64,000 bases of DNA from Dyella amyloliquefaciens (GTDB lineage Bacteria; Pseudomonadota; Gammaproteobacteria; Xanthomonadales; Rhodanobacteraceae). The notes under the pieces were generated by a model. That model ran no database searches. It was not told the DNA's origin and saw nothing but the letters and a program-made list of their open reading frames with translations. Position 1 is the first letter of the stretch; every line of letters starts with the position of its first letter. The DNA lies in NCBI RefSeq assembly GCF_004296575.1, contig NZ_SAYT01000004.1:248001-312000 (forward strand), in the 5' to 3' direction. Position numbers and translations under genes: made by a program. This document shows, one piece after another, positions 51,171 to 61,018 of this stretch.

Positions 51171-53570
51171 ATGAAGGCGTGCGTAAGGCTGCTGCTGTCA
51201 GGCAGCGTGGTGATGTCGGTGAACCTGGTCATGCCAGGTGCCGCCTTCGCCGTCGTGCGCGTGATCCATGAAGGCACGCGCACCGAGTTCGCGATACCTG
51301 CGCAGCCATTGGCCACCGCACTGATCGCCTTCGGCAAGCAGGCCAATGTGCAGGTGCTCACGTCGGGCTGCGCGATCGCCCGCTTCCGCTCGCAGGGTGT
51401 CAGCGGCGCGCTTACGCCAGAGGCCGCGCTCGAGCAGTTGCTGCAGGGCACCGGGCTCGAATACGCCTTCACCCAGACCGGCACCGTCGTGGTGAAGCCG
51501 TCGGAGAAGGCGGAAGAACACGCGGCCGGCGGCAAGGCGAAGGCACCGGTCGAAACCAAGAACCTGATGCCGGTCGAAGCGATTGGCCTGGTGGGACGCG
51601 ACGTCGGCTTCCTGGGTTCATCCAACAGCATGGCTGCGCGCAACGATGGCGACCTCATCGACGTGCCGCAGTCGGTCAGCGTGGTCACCCGCGGCCTGAT
51701 GGACTCGCAGCAGCTGCTCACGGTGGCCGACGCCGTGCGCAACGTGGCGGGCGTGCAGTACGTGGAAGGCTCCGATGGCTTGCCGCTGTTCCAGATCCGC
51801 GGCTTCTACACCGGCAATGGACTTACCGATGGCATGCCCAACAGCATTGCCGGGTCCGGCGATTTCCCGCCGCTGGTCGGCGTGCAGCGCGTCGAAGTGC
51901 TGAAGGGACCGCAATCGGTGCTGGGTGATACGGCAGGCAGCAACTTCGGCGGCCTGGTGAACGTCACCATCAAGCAGCCGCAGGCCGAACCGGTGCAGCA
52001 GCTGACCGCGATGATCGGCGAGCAGGGGCAGGTGCAGGCAGGCCTGGACATGGCCGGCCCGTTGGGCCACACGCCGGGCCTTACCTATCGCCTCGTGGTG
52101 TCGGGCGACTATGGCTACCGCTCACCGCAGGGTTATCTCAACCGGCGCAGCGCCTATATCGCGCCTGCGATTGGCTGGCGCGGCGACAGCACCGACCTGG
52201 TGGTGGGCGTGCAACGCATCGTCAATCGCCTGCCGGTTCCCGATCACGTGGTACTGCTGGGCGACTCGCTTTCCACGGCCTCGCCCTACGGCATCCTGCC
52301 GGGCAACCCGCGCGATTTCGCCAACTACCAGACCGACCGCTTCTACTACCTGCTCGACCAGCAGCTGGGCGGCGACTGGACATGGCGCAGCCGTGGACAG
52401 TACGTGCGGCAGCGGAACAACCAGCACAGCTGGACGCTGTACAGCCCGATGCTCAATGGCGACAGCACGGCCGTCGCGGAGGCATATCGCTATGATGACA
52501 CCTACTACTCGCTGCAGAACGACCTGATCCGCACCTTTGATACGGGATCCCTGCAGCACACGGTGACGCTTGGCGCCGACTACGCCCGCTCGCGCATCGG
52601 CCATTCCGATGACTACGTCCACGCCTATGACGACGGGGTCTACAACCTCTTCAGCAGCCGCCAGCTGCCGGTCGTCGCGTCGGTCATCCAGCCGCAGGAC
52701 AACCAGCCCCTGGGTGGCACGCCGTGGTCGGTGGACAGCGGCCTGTTCCTGCAGGACCAGCTCGCCTGGGGCGAGCACTGGGACATGCTGCTGGCGCTGC
52801 GTCGCGCCGCCTACGAGGTGTCGACCGAAGACGTCGAAGGCAATCCATGGACGCCGCGTCGTACCAAATGGGTGCCCAACGCCGGCCTGGTGTACAAGCT
52901 CACGCCCGACATCGCGTTGTACGGCGGCACGTCCAACGGCTTCCAGCCGGTGTCGTACCTGGGTGAGAACGGCAGGCCGCTGGTGCCGGCGCTGTCGAAG
53001 CAGCTGGAGGCGGGCGCCAAGTTCAACCTGTTCAACGAGCGCGCGCGACTCACCGTATCGCTGTATCGCATCACGCTCGACCACAGCTACCTGCTGGTTG
53101 ACGAGCAGCCGCCCAACTTCGCGACCTTGGGACCCGGCCAGACCAATCGCGGCGTGGAACTGGAGTTCGCGGGCGAGGTGGCGCCGGGGCTGGACCTCAG
53201 CAGCAGCTATACCAACGCGCTGATCAGCAATCACGATGGCTCCAAGCCGACCGGTGCGCCGCGCCAGCGCTTCAACGTGTGGGCCAGCTACTGGTTCCAG
53301 GGGGGCGCGCTGCGTGGCTGGGGCGTGGCCGGCGGCCTGATGGCACGGGGCCGTTCGCTGGGGCAGAGCATGGACTACACCACGTACTACACGACGCCGG
53401 GTCAGGCGGAGGTAGGCGCTAGTGTTTCCTATCGCGCCGATCGCTGGAGCATGACGCTGGGCGTGAAGAACCTCTTCGCGCGTCGACTGGTGGCCGACGA
53501 TTTCAACGAAACCTTCGTGCCGCTGCGCACGCGGCGCAGCTATCTGCTGTCGGGCAGCTACGACTTCTGA
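51171..53570 (+). CDS. TonB-dependent signalling receptor (FecA/FpvA type)
   Basis: A 799-residue outer-membrane receptor, started at the ATG at 51171 (AGGA ten bases upstream), with a signal peptide ending near residue 28. An N-terminal STN domain (about 30-105; FAIPAQPLATALIAFGKQAN, VSGALTPEAALEQLLQGTG) is the part that talks to FecR. The plug has DVPQSVSVVTRGLMDSQQ, FQIRGFYTGNG and VQRVEVLKGPQSVLG, and the barrel ends in RSYLLSGSYDF. DVPQSVSVV is usual in ferric-siderophore receptors, so iron uptake with surface signalling is likely, but no siderophore or iron gene is nearby and the ligand is unknown. It is the effector and target of the ECF-FecR pair before it. Confidence 0.92.
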   Translation: MKACVRLLLSGSVVMSVNLVMPGAAFAVVRVIHEGTRTEFAIPAQPLATALIAFGKQANVQVLTSGCAIARFRSQGVSGALTPEAALEQLLQGTGLEYAFTQTGTVVVKPSEKAEEHAAGGKAKAPVETKNLMPVEAIGLVGRDVGFLGSSNSMAARNDGDLIDVPQSVSVVTRGLMDSQQLLTVADAVRNVAGVQYVEGSDGLPLFQIRGFYTGNGLTDGMPNSIAGSGDFPPLVGVQRVEVLKGPQSVLGDTAGSNFGGLVNVTIKQPQAEPVQQLTAMIGEQGQVQAGLDMAGPLGHTPGLTYRLVVSGDYGYRSPQGYLNRRSAYIAPAIGWRGDSTDLVVGVQRIVNRLPVPDHVVLLGDSLSTASPYGILPGNPRDFANYQTDRFYYLLDQQLGGDWTWRSRGQYVRQRNNQHSWTLYSPMLNGDSTAVAEAYRYDDTYYSLQNDLIRTFDTGSLQHTVTLGADYARSRIGHSDDYVHAYDDGVYNLFSSRQLPVVASVIQPQDNQPLGGTPWSVDSGLFLQDQLAWGEHWDMLLALRRAAYEVSTEDVEGNPWTPRRTKWVPNAGLVYKLTPDIALYGGTSNGFQPVSYLGENGRPLVPALSKQLEAGAKFNLFNERARLTVSLYRITLDHSYLLVDEQPPNFATLGPGQTNRGVELEFAGEVAPGLDLSSSYTNALISNHDGSKPTGAPRQRFNVWASYWFQGGALRGWGVAGGLMARGRSLGQSMDYTTYYTTPGQAEVGASVSYRADRWSMTLGVKNLFARRLVADDFNETFVPLRTRRSYLLSGSYDF

Positions 53571-53603
53571 TTCGCCGGCTGCCGCCACGTTGAAACCCCG
53601 GCA

Positions 53604-53635
53604 TAAAAAAATCCCGGGAGCTGGGCTCCCGGGAT
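53604..53635. terminator. Bidirectional terminator between receptor and low-complexity gene
   Basis: ATCCCGGGAGC and GCTCCCGGGAT make an 11-bp stem with a 3-base loop. On the minus strand seven T follow, so it is a strong terminator for the gene at 53662; on the plus strand the T-run is missing and it would act weakly for the receptor. Confidence 0.85.
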
Positions 53636-53661
53636 CTTCATTGCGTTACTGCAGGTAAGGA

Positions 53662-54024
53662 TCAGCCGCCGGTCTGCGCGCCAGCTTCAACCTTGGCGTC
53701 GGTAGCAGCCTTCGCCTTGTGCGAAGCGTGCTTGCTGGCCTTGTGCGCCGCATGCTCGGTGCTGCTCGCTGTCTTGTCTGCGGTCTTCTCCGCCGTGGCG
53801 GCGGTTTTGTCGGCGGTCTTCTCGGTGGTGGAGGTGGTCTTGCCCGCGACCTTGCTGGTCATGGCAGCCGTCTGGTCGACAGTCTTGCCGGCGGCGTCCT
53901 GCGCTGCCGCGGTGTTCGCGCCTGCCTCGACCTTCGCCGAGGCCGCGGCGTTCTGGGCGAACGCGGGTACGGTCAGGACCGAAGCAGCGGTGACGATGAG
54001 GGCGGCAAGCATGGTCTTACGCAT
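53662..54024 (-). CDS. Low-complexity Ala/Lys/Thr-rich exported protein
   Basis: A 120-residue protein with a good ribosome-binding site (GGAGG eight bases before the ATG) and a signal peptide ending near residue 23 (VPAFAQ). The mature part consists almost only of Ala, Lys, Thr, Ser, Glu, Asp and His, with repeats such as TEKTADKTAATAEKTADKTA followed by HAAHKASKHASHK. It should be unfolded or form a long amphipathic helix, as in LEA-like or histone-like proteins. The sequence gives no catalytic hint. Its own promoter region and a strong terminator mark it as a real single-gene unit. The 227-bp gap behind it (54025-54251) shows nothing else. Confidence 0.72.
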   Translation of the reverse strand: MRKTMLAALIVTAASVLTVPAFAQNAAASAKVEAGANTAAAQDAAGKTVDQTAAMTSKVAGKTTSTTEKTADKTAATAEKTADKTASSTEHAAHKASKHASHKAKAATDAKVEAGAQTGG

Positions 54025-54251
54025 GAGGAAAACCTCCAGTGTGGGAATGCCGACGAAGGCGTTGCTTCGCGGCTGGGATCCAAGCTAGACGGATTTCGCT
54101 CTACCGAACCTGAACGAAAACGGCTCCCTTAAGCCGCCAGACAGATCGCTGAATCCGCGCTTCGCAACGCGAATTTTCCGCCTCTTCGCCTACTTGCTTT
54201 CCTTGGAAAACGGCCGCCGTGCTCGATCCGTTTGGACGTCCATACCGTGCG

Positions 54252-56147
54252 TTACTGCTGCACCCCGGTGGTTTCCGGTTCCGTCAGGCTGACGGTGTGG
54301 CCGGCGCCAGTTGCCGCGGTCTGCACTTCCGCACGTGGCAGCAACGGATCGAGCTTGCCCTTCATGCGAAGCAGGGCGACGTTCGCCATGTCCTGGTCGG
54401 CGGTCTTCTCGTCGCGGTCTTCGCTGGCGGGCGGCGCACCCGGCGCACGCGTGAGCGCCGCCAGCTCGGGGGCGATCACCTGGGTGAGCGCGAAGTACGC
54501 GTCATCGCGGATGCCGGCCTGCTCCAGCAGACGGCCCGGCAGCATCCAGGAAGCCAGCGATTCCCGTGTCGGCGTCGTCGGGTTGCGCGGATCCACCAGC
54601 AACCAGACGCCAGCCTGGGCCAGCATGTCCTGGCCGTCCACGAAGCCGGCCTGGTTGTAGGTGTCGGTGAGCGCGGGGAGGTGATCGCCATAGAACAGCA
54701 GCAGAGTGGGGCGCTCGCGGTGCGCCAGCAGCTCGGCGAGGCGGCCCAGCTCCTGGTCGGCGTGCTGCATGTGGTAGAGGTAGTTCTGCAGCTCCAGCTT
54801 GTTCTTGCCGGTGATGCCGTCCGGCACGGGAATGGCGTCGCGCGTGGCGGAATCGGCGGGCGGCACGTCGTACGGGCCGTGCGCCTCGATGCTGATGGCA
54901 AACAGGAACTGCGGTGGGCCCGCGTCCTTGAGCTGAGCCATGATCTCGTCGGTCATGGCGCTGTCGGCCATGTACTGGCCGTCCATCGCCGCCTTCGCGG
55001 GGAAGGACGAACGCGAGACGAATCGATCGAAGCCGATGGCGTGGAACGCCGTGTTGCGATTCCAGAAGCCGGGGTCGTTGCCGTGCACGGCGATCGTCTC
55101 GTAACCATGCGAGCGCAGCGCGCGCACCATGCTGGGCACGACCTTGTGGTTCATCTGCAGGTACGGGAACTGCAGATCGTCGAAGTAGCGCAGCGACAGG
55201 CCGGTAAGCACTTCGAACTCGGTGCGGATGGTGCCGCCACCATAGGTCGGTACGTGCAGCGGCCCACTCTCGCCCTGCGCCTCGAGGCGGCGCAGGTTGG
55301 GCGTGAGGTCGGTGCCCTGGTAGCCCTTCATGATCGACGGATCAAAGAACGATTCGCTCTGCACCACCACGATGTCGGGTGTTGCACCTTGGTTCGTCGG
55401 CGATTGCAGGCGTTCGCGCAGGCTCGCATCGCTCCGCACGATCAATTGCTGGGCGGCGGCTGGATCGGGTTTCTTGCGTGCGTGGCCCTGGTGCAGGTGG
55501 AACATCAGCAGCGAACTGACCAGCCCGGAATGCTCGGCTGTGGCCTGGGCCGACCACGGCTCCAGCCACAGGTGCTGGCCACCATAGATCTTCATCCAGC
55601 CCGGCATGCCCGCCAGCAGCGTGCCCAGCAACAGCAGCAGCGCCACACCGGATACCAGCCGCTTGCCACGCGTGCGCCGCGCGAACAGTGGGATTTCCTT
55701 GCGCCACGCCAGCACGATGATGGCCGCGGCACCGAGCAAAGCGAGGTAAGGCCACGGGCTGGCCGGCAGGTAACTGCCCAGCAGCTGGAAGCCGCCGCGG
55801 CGCAACTGGCCCAGCATGCGGAAGTCGGCCGGCATCAGCGGCGTGTTGAGGTTGCTCACCTTCAGCGTATTGATCGCGTAGACCAGCGCTTCCAGCACGA
55901 AGGCGACGCCAAAGGAGAGCAGGGGGCGCCGCGACAGCACCAGCAGCAAGGTCGCCAGCAGCAGGCCGGGCAGCGCATTGGCGATTGGAAAAATCGGCTG
56001 GCTGAACGCCTGCGCGGAACCCACGCCTTCGCCGCCATCGACCAACCCGGTAGCCAGGGTAAAAATGACCGCCAGCGACGCGATATACGCAAGCCGGAAG
56101 GCAAGGGAACGCGCTGACAGCGCGGAGGGGGTCGCTGACATCGTCAT
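54252..56147 (-). CDS. LTA-synthase/phosphoglycerol transferase family membrane protein
   Basis: A 631-residue protein, started at the ATG ending at 56147 with AGGA five bases before. Five hydrophobic segments fill the first 200 residues; the periplasmic sulfatase-type domain follows. Its alkaline-phosphatase-superfamily motifs are IVVVQSESFFDPSIM (metal site), YGGGTIRTEFEVLTGL with the Thr nucleophile, SIEAHGPYDVPP, and FYGDHLPAL. Relatives include LtaS, OpgB and arylsulfatase-like enzymes that move phosphoglycerol or phosphoethanolamine to glycans. In this Gram-negative setting, decoration of periplasmic glucans or lipopolysaccharide is the likely role. It diverges from glnE across 220 bp. 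Confidence 0.88.
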   Translation of the reverse strand: MTMSATPSALSARSLAFRLAYIASLAVIFTLATGLVDGGEGVGSAQAFSQPIFPIANALPGLLLATLLLVLSRRPLLSFGVAFVLEALVYAINTLKVSNLNTPLMPADFRMLGQLRRGGFQLLGSYLPASPWPYLALLGAAAIIVLAWRKEIPLFARRTRGKRLVSGVALLLLLGTLLAGMPGWMKIYGGQHLWLEPWSAQATAEHSGLVSSLLMFHLHQGHARKKPDPAAAQQLIVRSDASLRERLQSPTNQGATPDIVVVQSESFFDPSIMKGYQGTDLTPNLRRLEAQGESGPLHVPTYGGGTIRTEFEVLTGLSLRYFDDLQFPYLQMNHKVVPSMVRALRSHGYETIAVHGNDPGFWNRNTAFHAIGFDRFVSRSSFPAKAAMDGQYMADSAMTDEIMAQLKDAGPPQFLFAISIEAHGPYDVPPADSATRDAIPVPDGITGKNKLELQNYLYHMQHADQELGRLAELLAHRERPTLLLFYGDHLPALTDTYNQAGFVDGQDMLAQAGVWLLVDPRNPTTPTRESLASWMLPGRLLEQAGIRDDAYFALTQVIAPELAALTRAPGAPPASEDRDEKTADQDMANVALLRMKGKLDPLLPRAEVQTAATGAGHTVSLTEPETTGVQQ

Positions 56148-56367
56148 GGCATCCTGCAGATGGCTGTCATGGCTCGGACACGGGACTGTAACGACCCGGA
56201 TATGAACCAATTGTTGTGCACCGGCAGGCAGTTATCCCGGCAACACCCTCATGGCCAACGCCTCGTGGCCTGCCTCGGTGCACGTGAGGCGGGTTTCCGG
56301 TCACCTTCCGGTCATATTGGGAGGCCGAGTGGTCGGCAGCAGGCGTGCAGTGCGGCACAATGGCCCG

Positions 56368-59220
56368 ATGACCGTTCTCCACAGGCCTCAGGAATCACCG
56401 GCGCTGCGCGCGCTCATCGACGACCGCTATGGCGAACTGGCCGCGCGCTGTCGCGCATTGGGCATCCCGTTGCACGATGACGCCGGCGTGGCCGAGCGCA
56501 TCCGCCGCACCCTGCTGGCCAGCGACTTTGCCTTCGATATCTGGTTTCGCCAGCCGCAGTTGCTGTCGCCTCAGGGGCTGGAGCGGTTGCGCTCGGGCAG
56601 CGACGCGAGCGCCCGCATCGATGCACTGAAGCTGTCCGACGACGAAACCGTCTGCCTCACCGAACTGCGCCAGTTCCGTCATGCGGAAGCCTTGCGCCTG
56701 GTGTTTCGCGACATCAACGGACTGGATGAGTTGCCCGAGACGCTCTCGGCGACGAGCGTGCTCTACGAGGCGTTGCTGGGCGCGGCGCTCGGCTGGTCCG
56801 AGCGGGCGCTGGCCGCTCGCTACGGACACAGCCGCAGCCACGAAGGCGAGCTGCAGCGCATGGTGGTGATGGGATTCGGCAAGCTCGGCGGTAGCGAACT
56901 GAATTTCTCGTCCGACATCGACCTGGTGCTGGCCTATCCGCACGGCGGCCAGAGCGATGGCGCGCGTTCGCTCGACAACAGTGAATACTTCGTGCGGCTC
57001 GCGCGCCAGCTGGTGCGCCTGCTCAACGAACCCACGGTCGACGGTATCTGCGCACGCGTGGACCTGCGCCTGCGTCCGTTCGGTAATGCGGGCCGCCTCG
57101 CGCTGCCGTTCTCGGCGATGGAGCAGTACTACCAGAGCGAGGGGCGCGACTGGGAGCGCTACGCGTGGATCAAGGCGCGGGCGGTGGCGGGCGACCGCAA
57201 CGGCGGCAAGGAACTGCAGGACATCCTGCGGCCCTTCATCTATCGCAAGTATCTCGACTACACCGCGTTTGCGGGCCTGCGCGAGATGAAATCGCTGATC
57301 GATGCGGAAGTGGCGCGCAAGGATCTCGCCGACAATCTCAAGCTGGGTCCGGGCGGCATTCGCGAGATCGAGTTCGTGGTGCAGCTGACGCAGATGATCC
57401 GTGGCGGCCGCGAACCGTCCCTGCGCGTGCGGGGCCTGCTGCCCGCGCTCACGGCCTGCGAGGCGCGCGGCCACATCAGCGCGGCGCGTGCGCGTTCGCT
57501 GCGCGAAGCGTATGTGCTCCTGCGTCGCGTGGAGAATCGCGTGCAGATGCTGCGCGATGCGCAGACGCACGACATCCCCGAGGATGCCTTGAGCCGCGAG
57601 CGCATCGCGCTCGGGCTGGGGCATGCATCGTGGGAAGAACTTGAAGCGGAGCTCGCCACGCATCGTGCGCACGTCAGCGAAGAATTCGCCGAGGTGCTGA
57701 TGCCCCAGGGCGGCCGCACCGCCAGCGCGCCGGTCGAAGGCGTTGCGCTGTGGCAGCACGCCTGTACGGAGACGCTGGATGCGAGTGTGATGGAAGCCTC
57801 CGGCTTCGTGCCGGGCGCAGAAGTGGCCGAAGCCTTGCAGAAGCTGGCGATGGCGGCTTCAGTGCGCGCGATGTCGCAGCGTTCGCGCGAACAGCTCGAT
57901 CGCCTGATGCCGCAGCTGCTGGCGGTGGCGCGCAACAGCGCCGCACCGGTGCCATGCCTGTTACGGCTGTGCCGCCTGGTGCAGGCAGTGGCGCGACGCT
58001 CCTCGTATCTCACCTTGCTGGAGGAACAGCCTGCCGCACGGCTGCGCTTGGCGCGGCTCTTTGCCGAGAGCGCATTCCTCGCAGAACGCGTGATCGCGCA
58101 GCCCTTGTTGCTCGACGATGTCCTCGACCCGCGCATCGACCAGCTGCCGCTCAAGCGTGCCGACATCAGCGCGGAAATCACTCGCGTGCTGGCCACGCTG
58201 GACGAGCGCGAAGCCGAGGCGGAGCTGGAGCGCCTGAATGAGTTCAAGGCCAGCGTGGCGTTCCGCCTCGGCCTGGCCTTCATCGATGGTCGCGCCGATG
58301 CCGTGGCCACGGCACGCCGTCTGGCGGCGCTGGCCGAGTCCATCGTGATCGCGGTGATGGCATTGGCCGAGCGCGAACTGGTTGCCCAGCATGGGCGTCT
58401 TGCTGGCGAAGGCAGCGGTTTTGCCGTGCTTGGCTACGGCAGCGTAGGCGGCGAGGAACTGGGTTTCGCCTCCGACCTCGACCTGGTGTTCGTCTACGAC
58501 ACCAGGCGCTCGCATGCGATGAGCGATGGTGTCCGTTCGATGGAAGGCTCGCGCTGGTATCAGCGACTGGCGCAGCGCGTGATGAACTGGCTGACCGTGC
58601 TCACGCGTGCAGGTCGCCTGTACGAAGTGGACACGCGGCTACGTCCGGACGGTTCCAAGGGGCTGCTGGTCAGTAGCCTCGAGTCGTTCACCGGCTACCA
58701 GAAGAGTCGTGCATGGACCTGGGAACACCAGGCCCTGCTGCGCGCGCGTCCGGTCGCCGGCGACGTGTCACTGCACGCCGAACTCGCCGCGGTGCGTCGC
58801 GAGGTGTTGGCCGTGCCGCGCGACCGTGCCTCCGTGCTCAAGGAGGTCAGCAGCATGCGCCAGCGCTGGCGCGCCGAGCGTGATCGCTCGGATGATCGGC
58901 AGTTCGACCTGAAGCAGGGCCTGGGTGGCCTGCTGGATATCGAGTTCGCGTTGCAGGGACTGGTGCTCGCGCACGCCTCCGAACATCCATCGCTGCTCAA
59001 CGCCACAGCCAACGCCGCGCTGATCGAGGCCTGCCGCAACGCAAGCTTGCTGGATGGCCGCCAGGCGGGCCTGTTTGCCGAGGCGCACGCGGAACTGCTG
59101 CACCGTGCGCTGGCCTGCACGCTGGATCTGCGCTCGCGCATTGCACCGCGTGACAGCGAGCTGGACCGGATATCGACCCAGGTGCAGGACGTTACGACGG
59201 AGCTGGGCTTTACGTTCTGA
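56368..59220 (+). CDS. glnE: Glutamine synthetase adenylyltransferase/deadenylylase
   Basis: A 950-residue enzyme that switches glutamine synthetase off and on by adding or removing AMP. Start taken as the ATG at 56368 (MTVLHRPQESPALRAL); 39 more codons are open upstream but unlike the family. Two nucleotidyltransferase halves are seen: MGFGKLGGSELNFSSDIDLV near residue 170 (adenylyl-removing) and GYGSVGGEELGFASDLDLVF near residue 690 (adenylylating), each with the GG..S/D-D-D metal pattern. Helical regulatory segments lie between them and at the C-terminus. The partner PII protein gene is not in the window. Confidence 0.96.
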   Translation: MTVLHRPQESPALRALIDDRYGELAARCRALGIPLHDDAGVAERIRRTLLASDFAFDIWFRQPQLLSPQGLERLRSGSDASARIDALKLSDDETVCLTELRQFRHAEALRLVFRDINGLDELPETLSATSVLYEALLGAALGWSERALAARYGHSRSHEGELQRMVVMGFGKLGGSELNFSSDIDLVLAYPHGGQSDGARSLDNSEYFVRLARQLVRLLNEPTVDGICARVDLRLRPFGNAGRLALPFSAMEQYYQSEGRDWERYAWIKARAVAGDRNGGKELQDILRPFIYRKYLDYTAFAGLREMKSLIDAEVARKDLADNLKLGPGGIREIEFVVQLTQMIRGGREPSLRVRGLLPALTACEARGHISAARARSLREAYVLLRRVENRVQMLRDAQTHDIPEDALSRERIALGLGHASWEELEAELATHRAHVSEEFAEVLMPQGGRTASAPVEGVALWQHACTETLDASVMEASGFVPGAEVAEALQKLAMAASVRAMSQRSREQLDRLMPQLLAVARNSAAPVPCLLRLCRLVQAVARRSSYLTLLEEQPAARLRLARLFAESAFLAERVIAQPLLLDDVLDPRIDQLPLKRADISAEITRVLATLDEREAEAELERLNEFKASVAFRLGLAFIDGRADAVATARRLAALAESIVIAVMALAERELVAQHGRLAGEGSGFAVLGYGSVGGEELGFASDLDLVFVYDTRRSHAMSDGVRSMEGSRWYQRLAQRVMNWLTVLTRAGRLYEVDTRLRPDGSKGLLVSSLESFTGYQKSRAWTWEHQALLRARPVAGDVSLHAELAAVRREVLAVPRDRASVLKEVSSMRQRWRAERDRSDDRQFDLKQGLGGLLDIEFALQGLVLAHASEHPSLLNATANAALIEACRNASLLDGRQAGLFAEAHAELLHRALACTLDLRSRIAPRDSELDRISTQVQDVTTELGFTF

Positions 59221-59254
59221 CCGTCGTGGTCCGCCATGCTGGCAGCGTGCAGGC

Positions 59255-60232
59255 TCAGCCTTGCAGCTGGCGTGCGGCGATGCGTTCGTAAAGCATCGCG
59301 GCAATGGCGGTCGTCTCACGCAAGGGTTCGACCGGCGGGACGGCGATCGCATCGATGTCGTGCAGCCGGCCTGCCTGCCGCAACGCCTGATGGAAGCGTT
59401 CGAGCTTCTCCGGCAACGCGCCGACCACCAAGGTGTGCACCGGACAACCTACGGCGCAGGCTTCGGAAAGCATGTTTACCGAATCGGGCGTGACCACCAG
59501 CCGGTCGGCCCAGCCCAGCACACCGGGATACGGATTGCTGCCGTCGTCCTGGCCGGACCAGATCAGGCCAGGCCGTCCCTGCAGGCGTTGGCGCATCAGT
59601 TCGACCAGGGCTTTGGGCGTGCGCCGCGAGGCAAGTACCAGCAGGCTGCCGCCTTCTTCGCGCTGGCGCGACAGCAGCTGGCCGGCCAGTTGGGAAATGT
59701 AGCCTTCGTTGAACGTGACACCTTTGCGTGGGCCGCCGAGCAGCACGCCGACGCGCGGCCGCGGCAACTCGGCAAAGCCCGGGTCGGCGTCGCGACCGTC
59801 CTGCAGCCACTGGACGTCGACCGGATTCAGCGAACCCAGCGGTTGCAGCACGTTGGGGCCCGAGAGCCGATCGTGGCGGGGGGCGATCACCGTGTCCCAG
59901 TGCGCGGGATCGATGCGCGGATCGAGCACCTGCACTGTATAGACACGGCCCGCACTGAGATTGCGCAACAAGCGTGTGTACAACGCCGACGTGCGACCGC
60001 AACCGATCGCCACGGTGGGCCATGGAGCCGCAAATTGTTGCCTCTGCGCGGACGAGAGCGCCGACAGCGCGCCGACCGTGAGGCGTGGCGCCAGCCATGA
60101 CCAGGGAGCTGCCGGTTCCAGCTGCAGGTGGCGCACCGGCAGCTCCAGTCGCTGTGCCAGGGCCAGGGCCTGGCGCTGGTTGCCCGCGGCCGCATCGGTG
60201 ATCACCCAGCAGTCGCCGTGCAGCTTCAGCAT
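59255..60232 (-). CDS. Mitochondrial fission ELM1-like family protein
   Basis: A 325-residue protein, started at the ATG ending at 60232 (MLKLHGDCWVITDAAAGNQR), where the family begins. Recognisable segments are VAIGCGRTSALYTRLLR, VQVLDPRIDPAHWDTVIAPRHD, RVGVLLGGPRKG and VTPDSVNMLSEACAVGCPVHT, which match the bacterial ELM1-like group. Its Rossmann halves resemble glycosyltransferase GT-B folds, and a link to lipopolysaccharide or nucleotide-sugar chemistry has been suggested for this kind of protein, but function is unproven. It converges on glnE with only 34 bp between stops and diverges from the nitroreductase gene. Confidence 0.85.
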   Translation of the reverse strand: MLKLHGDCWVITDAAAGNQRQALALAQRLELPVRHLQLEPAAPWSWLAPRLTVGALSALSSAQRQQFAAPWPTVAIGCGRTSALYTRLLRNLSAGRVYTVQVLDPRIDPAHWDTVIAPRHDRLSGPNVLQPLGSLNPVDVQWLQDGRDADPGFAELPRPRVGVLLGGPRKGVTFNEGYISQLAGQLLSRQREEGGSLLVLASRRTPKALVELMRQRLQGRPGLIWSGQDDGSNPYPGVLGWADRLVVTPDSVNMLSEACAVGCPVHTLVVGALPEKLERFHQALRQAGRLHDIDAIAVPPVEPLRETTAIAAMLYERIAARQLQG

Positions 60233-60367
60233 GGGCGTGTGACCGATGGCATTGTTTCCCTGAGCAGTACAGTTCGTTTCATTCGCCTGGGTCCTGTTTG
60301 GACGCAACCGCCCTTACACTTGGGTTCGTTGCGCCACCGGTGGCGCGTCCTGACCTGAAGGATACCC

Positions 60368-60961
60368 ATGAGCGAGATGCTTTCCGAGGCCGCCCTCGAC
60401 CAGTTGTTCCGCAGCGCACGTACCTACAACGCGTGGCTGCCGAAGGCGGTGAGCGACGAGCAGCTGCACCAGCTCTACGAGTTGGCCAAGTTCGGCCCGA
60501 CCAGCGCCAACTCCTCGCCGATGCGCCTGGTGTTCGTGAAATCGCAGGAAGCCAAGGCGAAGCTTTCGCCCTTTCTCTCCGAAGGCAATCGCGCCAAGAC
60601 CATGGCGGCGCCGGTCACCGCCATCGTGGCGACCGACCATGAGTTCTACGAAAAGCTGCCGCAGCTGTTTCCGCATGCCGATGCGCGCAGCTGGTTCGCC
60701 GGCAACCAGCCGCTGATCGATGTCACCGCTTTCCGCAACGGTACGCTGCAGGGCGCCTACGTGATGATGGCGGCGCGTTCGCTTGGCCTGGACTGCGGTC
60801 CGATGTCCGGCTTCGACAACGCCGGCGTGGATGCCGCGTTCTTTGCAGGCACCACCATCAAGGCCAACTTCCTGGTCAATATCGGCTACGGCGACGCCAG
60901 CCGTGACCTGTTCCCGCGCAGCCCGCGTCTCAGCTTCGACGAGGCCTGCCGCATCGCCTGA
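60368..60961 (+). CDS. RutE-type malonic semialdehyde reductase (nitroreductase fold)
   Basis: A 197-residue flavoprotein of the nitroreductase superfamily, with GAAGGA eight bases before the [60 protein letters not shown]-type helix [20 protein letters not shown] and [11 protein letters not shown] track E. coli RutE along nearly the whole length. RutE reduces malonic semialdehyde to 3-hydroxypropionate in pyrimidine breakdown. The rest of a rut operon is absent here, so the enzyme probably has a broader aldehyde-detoxifying or unassigned role. A YceI gene follows 57 bp downstream and may share the transcript. Confidence 0.85.
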   Translation: MSEMLSEAALDQLFRSARTYNAWLPKAVSDEQLHQLYELAKFGPTSANSSPMRLVFVKSQEAKAKLSPFLSEGNRAKTMAAPVTAIVATDHEFYEKLPQLFPHADARSWFAGNQPLIDVTAFRNGTLQGAYVMMAARSLGLDCGPMSGFDNAGVDAAFFAGTTIKANFLVNIGYGDASRDLFPRSPRLSFDEACRIA

Positions 60962-61018
60962 GCCGGTATCGGCTCGATCGTTCCGCGCAGTCCCCCCAAA
61001 CCCTTAGGAGATTCCTAC

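Noticed and set aside
60368..60961. Rut pyrimidine-degradation operon
   Set aside because: Only the reductase is present; no other rut gene lies within the window.
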